In this document: positions 6,693 through 10,774 of the stretch, piece after piece
Layout: the number at the start of each line of letters is the position of its first letter
Numbering within the stretch: position 1 is the stretch's first letter
DNA from: Lachnoclostridium phytofermentans
GTDB taxonomy: Bacteria > Bacillota > Clostridia > Lachnospirales > Lachnospiraceae
DNA: 10,774 nucleotides
NCBI GenBank assembly: GCA_003526525.1
Contig: DPVV01000248.1
Location: 1 to 10,774 of the forward strand
Direction of reading: 5' to 3'
Program-made: the position numbers and the translations under genes
The notes under the pieces: model-generated
The model's database searches: none
What the model was told of the DNA's origin: nothing
What the model saw: only the letters and a program-made list of their open reading frames with translations

Positions 6693-7502
6693 TTATAACA
6701 CTTGAAGTAGGTAATATACAATCGGTGCGGTAAAAATTATACTGTCAAATCGGTCCAGTATTCCGCCATGTCCAGGTATTAACTTTCCATAATCTTTTAC
6801 TTCATGATTTCTCTTTATAGCAGAAGCAGCCAAATCGCCTATCGTAGATATCATCGCTGAACAACCACCAATAATAGCAAAACTTACTTGAGGATTTGAA
6901 ATTGATGTTAATTGACCTTTAAAAATTGTCGCAAATAAAAAGCCAATCAAAGCTGCTCCAAGAATCCCTCCAAACAATCCTTCGACCGATTTCTTTGGAC
7001 TTAAAATTGGTGCCATTTTATGTTTTCCTATCTTTCTACCAACAAGATAGGCACAAGTGTCTGATCCCCAAGCACCAATGAAGATCATCCACACAAGTAG
7101 AAAACCATTCTCTAATATTCGGACTCTGTAAATAAACGATAACATAACTCCTACATAAACAAGACCAAAATATACTAAAGTTACCTGATCTGAATGAAAC
7201 TTAGGAAATGAAAATACATATACCCCCATTAATACCAACAGAAATCCTATTAGTAACGGAAAAATCAGTTCTGTTTTATTAAAATACACTAGCATATAAA
7301 AGAGGATACAAAAAATATAACCTGAAAATGCCAAAATACTCTTACTCATCTTAAGCACTCGATATAATTCCATCATACCAATTAATGAAATCGCAAGAAG
7401 TAAAGCAAATAAAACTTCTCCACCTAAAAGCATTGCTGCTATTGTAACTATCATTAAAATACAGGAACTACGAAACCGTACCAAAAAAGTTTGATCCTTC
7501 AT
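6693..7502 (-). CDS. cdsA: Phosphatidate cytidylyltransferase (CDP-diglyceride synthase)
   Basis: CdsA is a membrane enzyme that joins CTP and phosphatidic acid to give CDP-diacylglycerol, the precursor of bacterial phospholipids. The 269-residue protein is mostly hydrophobic with about seven or eight membrane segments. Near the C terminus it carries the full family signature, running from S227 through K230-R231, K236-D237, P243, H245-G-G and D250-R to D253 (SAIKR, then KD, then HGGILDRFD), which includes the metal-binding aspartates. A conserved SPKKSVEG lies at 168-175. The ATG at 7502 has AGAGG at 5 bases. It begins 53 bases after uppS, and its leader holds a hairpin block also found before polC. 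Confidence 0.97.
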   Translation of the reverse strand: MKDQTFLVRFRSSCILMIVTIAAMLLGGEVLFALLLAISLIGMMELYRVLKMSKSILAFSGYIFCILFYMLVYFNKTELIFPLLIGFLLVLMGVYVFSFPKFHSDQVTLVYFGLVYVGVMLSFIYRVRILENGFLLVWMIFIGAWGSDTCAYLVGRKIGKHKMAPILSPKKSVEGLFGGILGAALIGFLFATIFKGQLTSISNPQVSFAIIGGCSAMISTIGDLAASAIKRNHEVKDYGKLIPGHGGILDRFDSIIFTAPIVYYLLQVL

Positions 7503-7535
7503 TATAACCTCTATTCTGGTGCTATTGCACCTTTT
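7500..7535 (-). repeat. Leader block with hairpin before cdsA, shared with polC
   Basis: On the minus strand the block reads AAAAGGTG, CAATAG, CACCAGAAT, AGAGG, TTATA, ATG. The hairpin GGTGC-AATA-GCACC (7518-7531) has five perfect pairs and lies ten bases ahead of the Shine-Dalgarno sequence. The polC copy (2479-2513) keeps both the hairpin and the spacing to the start codon. There is no T-tract, so a terminator is unlikely. Confidence 0.6.
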
Positions 7536-7555
7536 CTGATTGTATTATTGTGTAT

Positions 7556-8278
7556 TCAGCCCACACCACCGTATCTTCGTTCTCTGCCATTATAGAACTC
7601 AATTGCTTTGATAAGCTCTTTTTTATTGAAATCTGGCCAAAGAACTTCAGGAAAATAAAACTCTGTATAAGCAAGCTGCCATAATAAAAAATTAGACAAA
7701 CGTTGCTCACCACTGGTACGTATCAATAAATCTGGGGCTGGAATTCCTTTGGTATCCAAATAATCCTCATAAACTTCTGTATTTAAATCCTCAATGGATA
7801 ATTTTCCATCTTTCACATCCTGTGCGATTTTTCTTGTTGCTCGTAAGATTTCATCTTGTCCACCATAGTTTAATGCAACTTGAAAACAAAGTCCTGTGTT
7901 ACTCGCACTTACTTCCTCAAGCTTTACAATAGTATCTTGTAACGATTGTTCTAATTTAGTGATATCTCCAATAACATGTACTCGCATGTTGTTCTTTTTA
8001 CTTTTATTTAAGCACTCTGATAAAAAATCTCTTAACAATTTCATCAACGTATCAATTTCCGATTGTGGTCTTGACCAATTCTCTGTAGAAAAAGCATATA
8101 CCGTCACATACTTAACACCGATGTTATAAGCCTCTCTACAAATATCCTCCACGATTTTACTACCGGCTTTATGCCCATAATTACGTGGCATCATTCTTTT
8201 TTTCGCCCAACGTCCATTACCATCCATAATGATGGCAATATGATTTGGTATCTTTAATCCATTTAATTTTGCATCCAT
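7556..8278 (-). CDS. uppS: Undecaprenyl diphosphate synthase (cis-prenyltransferase)
   Basis: UppS adds eight isopentenyl units in cis to farnesyl diphosphate, making the C55 lipid carrier for peptidoglycan and other envelope polymers. The 240-residue protein is the usual length. The family motifs are all present: MDGNGRW with the catalytic D19, FSTENW at 63-68, RTSGEQRLSNFLLWQ starting at R187 with R193 and S195, and AYTEFYF with E206. The ATG at 8278 is the first possible start, because an in-frame TAG lies three codons above it. The nearest strong purine run (AAAGGAAGG) is about 15 bases away, rather far, so initiation may be modest or use the nearer TAGAG. The gene follows a 194-base hairpin-rich gap after frr. 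Confidence 0.97.
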   Translation of the reverse strand: MDAKLNGLKIPNHIAIIMDGNGRWAKKRMMPRNYGHKAGSKIVEDICREAYNIGVKYVTVYAFSTENWSRPQSEIDTLMKLLRDFLSECLNKSKKNNMRVHVIGDITKLEQSLQDTIVKLEEVSASNTGLCFQVALNYGGQDEILRATRKIAQDVKDGKLSIEDLNTEVYEDYLDTKGIPAPDLLIRTSGEQRLSNFLLWQLAYTEFYFPEVLWPDFNKKELIKAIEFYNGRERRYGGVG

Positions 8279-8335
8279 TAAACTCTATGCCTGCCTTCCT
8301 TTCGATTGCAGTAAACTACTTATCTTAAATTTAAA

Positions 8336-8374
8336 ATAGGACGTACGGACCTTAAAAAGTCTTATACGTCCTAT
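8336..8374 (-). terminator. Long hairpin before uppS, possible terminator or attenuator
   Basis: Perfect 10-base arms ATAGGACGTA and TACGTCCTAT enclose 19 bases that form a further five-pair stem (GACTT/AGGTC with one U.G). On the minus strand TTTTAAATTT follows. It is the most stable hairpin in the frr-uppS gap, and the T-rich run makes partial termination plausible. It lies about 57 bases before the uppS start, so it could lower uppS expression relative to frr. Confidence 0.45.
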
Positions 8375-8384
8375 ATTATTGCTG

Positions 8385-8470
8385 ATCAAAAGTTCTTTTC
8401 AAACTTCTGATGAAAGGCGTATTCTTTACGCCGTAAATCGATTATTGAAACATTTTTTTGTCTCAATAAT
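8385..8470 (-). other. Three further hairpins in the frr-uppS gap
   Basis: In transcript order: 8470-8441, a 12-pair stem with one G.U and a six-A loop, starting two bases past the frr stop codon; 8432-8416, GGCGTA/TACGCC with a 5-base loop; and 8411-8385, a 10-pair stem with one G.U and a 7-base loop. With the hairpin at 8336-8374 they leave linkers of only 4 to 10 bases, so nearly 135 bases can fold as a row of stems. No reading frame is present. They might protect the frr mRNA end, cause processing or attenuation, or be palindromic repeats. I recognise no named RNA family. Confidence 0.5.
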
Positions 8471-8472
8471 AA

Positions 8473-9027
8473 TTATACTGTAAGAATCTCTTTCGATTTA
8501 TCTTCCATTACTTTATCAACTTCGGCAATGAATTTATCTGTAATCTTTTGAATCTCATCTTCGATTTGCTTTTGCTCATCTTCGGAGATTTCATTTGATT
8601 TTGCAAGCTTCTTAATTGCGTCATTCGCATCACGACGAACGTTACGTACTGCAACCTTAGTGTTCTCAGCCTTTTTCTTAACATCCTTAACAAGGTCTTT
8701 TCTGCGTTCCTCTGTTAACTCTGGGAATACAAGACGAATTACTTTTCCATCATTACCTGGTGTTAAGCCAAGATCAGAAGCAAGAATTGCTTTCTCAATT
8801 TCTTTGATTAACTTTGATTCCCATGGTTGAATTTGAATGACTCTCGCTTCAGGAACAGAGACATTTGCTACTGCCTGAATAGCGGAAGGTGTACCATAAT
8901 AATCTACTCTTAATTTATCAAGTAAATGTGGATTTGCTCTACCAGCTCTAATGCCTACATATTCTTCCTTTAACGAATCTAATGATTTCTGCATTTTACC
9001 TTCAAAAGGTTTAATTTTTTCATTCAT
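8473..9027 (-). CDS. frr: Ribosome recycling factor
   Basis: Frr works with EF-G after termination to split the 70S ribosome from mRNA and tRNA. The 184-residue protein is the normal length, with the two-domain layout of the family: a long three-helix bundle (about 1-28 and 104-184) and a small beta domain in between (about 29-103). Conserved features seen are RAGRA at 27-31, YYGTP at 43-47, LTEERRKDL at 104-112 and RNVRRDAND at 128-136, with the ribosome-contacting arginines in the last. A perfect AGGAGG (9036-9041) lies 8 bases before the ATG at 9027, the best Shine-Dalgarno in the window, in keeping with high expression. The 44-base gap after pyrH suggests co-transcription. Confidence 0.98.
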   Translation of the reverse strand: MNEKIKPFEGKMQKSLDSLKEEYVGIRAGRANPHLLDKLRVDYYGTPSAIQAVANVSVPEARVIQIQPWESKLIKEIEKAILASDLGLTPGNDGKVIRLVFPELTEERRKDLVKDVKKKAENTKVAVRNVRRDANDAIKKLAKSNEISEDEQKQIEDEIQKITDKFIAEVDKVMEDKSKEILTV

Positions 9028-9071
9028 AAAAAAGACCTCCTACTATTTTACATCCATTGTACCGATATTTA

Positions 9072-9776
9072 TTATACGGTTACCACAGTCCCTGTACAAT
9101 TTCCCTTTACATTATTGACAATACTATTTTCCTCATTAAGAGAAAATACAAGTAATGACTTCTCATTTTCCATACACATAACAGTAGCTGTTAAATCCAT
9201 GATTGCCAGTTTTTTATCAAGTAATACCTGATAAGATACCGTATCGTATTTCTTTGCATTTGGATTTGTTTTTGGATCGCTATCATAAACCCCATCCACT
9301 GCTCTAGCCATTAAGATGACATCTGTCTCTAACTCAATTGCACGAAGTGCGGTTGCAGTATCCGTTGAAAAATACGGATGACCTGTACCCCCTGCAAGGA
9401 AGATAACTTCTTTCTTCTTTAAGCATTCTACTGCTTTATCCTTGCTAAATAGTTCAGTCATACTGCCACACTGAAATGGTGTAAAGATTTTTGTTTCCAT
9501 ACCTACATAACGGAAAATATCCGATACATAAATACAGTTCATCACTGTTGCAAGCATCCCAATTTGGTCAGCTTTCGTACGGTCAATGGTCTCACTGCTA
9601 CGTCCGCGCCAGAAGTTTCCTCCTCCGATAACGATTGCTACTTCGATTCCATCGTCAACTAAATTCTTTACCTGCTTTGCTACTTCGATACAAGTTGCCT
9701 CATCAAAGCCTGTCTTCTTTTCCCCAGCAAGTGCTTCTCCACTAAGTTTTAATAATACTCTATTATAGGATTTCAT
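9072..9776 (-). CDS. pyrH: UMP kinase (uridylate kinase)
   Basis: PyrH phosphorylates UMP to UDP using ATP, feeding all pyrimidine nucleotides and UDP-sugars. It belongs to the amino-acid kinase fold, unlike eukaryotic UMP kinases. At 234 residues it is typical. Motifs: KLSGE (10-14) for phosphate binding, GGGNFWRG (51-58), DRTKADQIGMLATVMN (65-80) which is the bacterial UMP-kinase signature, GGTGHPYFSTDTA (129-141), and DGVYDSDPK (161-169). The ATG at 9776 has GAGAGG at 9 bases. In many bacteria rpsB and tsf lie immediately upstream; here a bactofilin-type gene does. A good candidate promoter sits in the 131-base gap before the gene, so pyrH probably starts its own transcript with frr. Confidence 0.98.
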   Translation of the reverse strand: MKSYNRVLLKLSGEALAGEKKTGFDEATCIEVAKQVKNLVDDGIEVAIVIGGGNFWRGRSSETIDRTKADQIGMLATVMNCIYVSDIFRYVGMETKIFTPFQCGSMTELFSKDKAVECLKKKEVIFLAGGTGHPYFSTDTATALRAIELETDVILMARAVDGVYDSDPKTNPNAKKYDTVSYQVLLDKKLAIMDLTATVMCMENEKSLLVFSLNEENSIVNNVKGNCTGTVVTV

Positions 9777-9858
9777 ATTATGCTACCTCTCATGTCTTTG
9801 TTGCACACATCGATGATTTCGCATGCGATTTTCTACTGCTTCCCAAACAGTCACAGCA

Positions 9859-9887
9859 ATTTTACCATATTCGAAAATAGATTTCTA
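9859..9887 (-). promoter_or_regulatory. Candidate extended -10 promoter for pyrH-frr
   Basis: On the minus strand TAGAAA (-35, 9882-9887; 4 of 6) is followed by exactly 17 bases and TAAAAT (-10, 9859-9864; 5 of 6), with TGG just before the -10, an extended -10 TGn element. Transcription would start near 9852 and give pyrH a leader of about 76 bases. This leader contains the 10-base palindrome TCGCATGCGA. It is the best promoter match I found in the window. Confidence 0.48.
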
Positions 9888-9907
9888 CCCTCTTCTACTG
9901 AGAAACC

Positions 9908-10774
9908 TTATTTTTCTTTAAATACTTCTTCAACATTAACGGAAGCATAGGCTAAGGAAATGAATCCTTCCAAAACAGCACCATTATTCATCTGCATGGA
10001 TTTTGCTTTTACATTCCCTTTTACTATTGCAGTAGCATCTAATAGAACTGGCCCATTAATATCAACCTCTCCTTTGACAGCACCCGCAATTTGACCACTA
10101 GATGCTGTTATATCTCCAATAACAACAGTGCCTGGATCGATTTTAATGTTACCTTCACTATTAACACTACCTTCTAAACGTTTGGAATTGATTTCAATCT
10201 CAGAAGCGATAGAGTTACCAGTGATACGTCCAGTGATAGATAATTTTCCTTGGCACTCAATATCACCAATTACCGTACCCATTATATTTAAGGAGCAATC
10301 TGAGACTATACTACCATTAATCGTTGTACCTTTCGAAATAACCGTAACCGCATCCCTATCATTTGGGGATAAATCTCTCTTAGCCTGTCCGGTATTTCCC
10401 ATTTTATCCGTTGGTGCTTTCTCTTCTTCATTCAATAACGTGTCCAATAATTCTTCATCAACAACGCTCTCTTCAAAATCTACCATGGTATTCTCTCCAT
10501 CTCCAGTTTCTTTTCGTTCCTTTATTTCTTCCTCTTTTTTAGTCTCTTCATTCGAGGATTCACGCCGGGCACTCTGTGTCTGCTCTTTTTGGCCTTCCAT
10601 ATGTACATTTAACGGCTCTTCACCCAATAAAGCAGCTTCCGAATTTAACAACTCTTCTGTCGCATCCATGATTTCCTGATCTATCTCATCTTCAGAAAGT
10701 TCTGTAGCAGATTCCTCTAATCCTAAGTCTTCTGACTTCTCCTCTGCAGAATCTTCTTCAATGACATCTTTTAT
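9908..10774 (-). CDS. Bactofilin-domain (polymer-forming cytoskeletal) protein with a long acidic N-terminal tail, 5' partial
   Basis: Bactofilins polymerise without nucleotides into filaments that act as scaffolds for envelope enzymes or organelles. The last 288 residues are visible and the frame stays open to the window edge. An internal Met at 10669 is a possible but poorly supported start, because the same acidic composition continues above it (IEEDSAEEKSED and so on). From that Met, residues about 107-240 form the bactofilin right-handed beta-helix: short repeated hydrophobic/Gly units such as SLNIMGTVIGDIECQGKLSI, GNIKIDPGTVVIGDI and GEVDINGPVLLDATAIVKGNV. Ahead of it lie at least 140 residues rich in Glu, Asp, Lys and Ser, probably disordered, far longer than the usual bactofilin tails. 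No signal peptide or membrane segment is visible. It ends 131 bases before pyrH. The family call is firm; the role and full length are unknown. Confidence 0.85.
   Translation of the reverse strand: MKDVIEEDSAEEKSEDLGLEESATELSEDEIDQEIMDATEELLNSEAALLGEEPLNVHMEGQKEQTQSARRESSNEETKKEEEIKERKETGDGENTMVDFEESVVDEELLDTLLNEEEKAPTDKMGNTGQAKRDLSPNDRDAVTVISKGTTINGSIVSDCSLNIMGTVIGDIECQGKLSITGRITGNSIASEIEINSKRLEGSVNSEGNIKIDPGTVVIGDITASSGQIAGAVKGEVDINGPVLLDATAIVKGNVKAKSMQMNNGAVLEGFISLAYASVNVEEVFKEK

Noticed and set aside
7522..7713. 63-codon minus-strand frame across the uppS end
   Set aside because: It overlaps the conserved C-terminal motifs of uppS in another frame and shows no family features.
8473..9776. 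Novel function for the pyrH-frr pair or the downstream cluster
   Set aside because: All genes carry complete family motifs and normal lengths, and their order is a known conserved arrangement, so no new pathway is indicated.
10128..10679. Open frame of 183 codons on the plus strand
   Set aside because: It is the antisense of the bactofilin gene. The Ser/Pro/Leu-rich composition is what the reverse of Glu/Asp/Gly-rich codons gives.

Overview
The window looks like a chromosome segment from a low-GC Gram-positive member of the Clostridia, probably a Lachnospiraceae (Lachnoclostridium-like) species. The reasons are the AT-rich sequence, the Gram-positive-type replicative polymerase PolC, strong purine-rich Shine-Dalgarno sequences, and the gene order pyrH-frr-uppS-cdsA-dxr-rseP-ispG-polC, a classic Firmicutes housekeeping cluster. 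The genus is an inference and cannot be proved from the window.

Every real gene lies on the minus strand, so transcription runs from high to low coordinates. In that order: a bactofilin-domain protein with a long acidic N-terminal tail (its start lies beyond base 10774); pyrH (UMP kinase); frr (ribosome recycling factor); uppS (undecaprenyl diphosphate synthase); cdsA (CDP-diglyceride synthase); dxr (MEP-pathway reductoisomerase); rseP (site-2 membrane protease with two PDZ domains); ispG (MEP-pathway iron-sulfur enzyme); and the first 827 codons of polC, which runs off at base 1.

The genes form a logical set. Dxr and IspG make isoprenoid precursors, UppS turns these into the lipid carrier for the cell wall, CdsA makes the activated lipid for phospholipids, and RseP is an intramembrane protease. 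PyrH supplies UDP for RNA, DNA and sugar nucleotides, Frr recycles ribosomes, and PolC replicates the chromosome. Genes from uppS to rseP are separated by only 37 to 66 bases and are probably co-transcribed.

The coding content is ordinary. The interesting material is between genes: (i) a 35/36-base leader block shared by polC and cdsA, containing a conserved hairpin and the Shine-Dalgarno, which also argues for a start of polC four codons downstream of the first ATG; (ii) two related inverted repeats at 2515-2548 and 3914-3950 whose inner arms differ in sequence but still pair; (iii) three imperfect tandem copies of a 42-43 base unit in the 428-base rseP-ispG gap; (iv) four consecutive hairpins filling most of the 194-base frr-uppS gap. 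I see no mobile element with a transposase, no CRISPR array, no tRNA or rRNA, and no convincing new multi-gene system.
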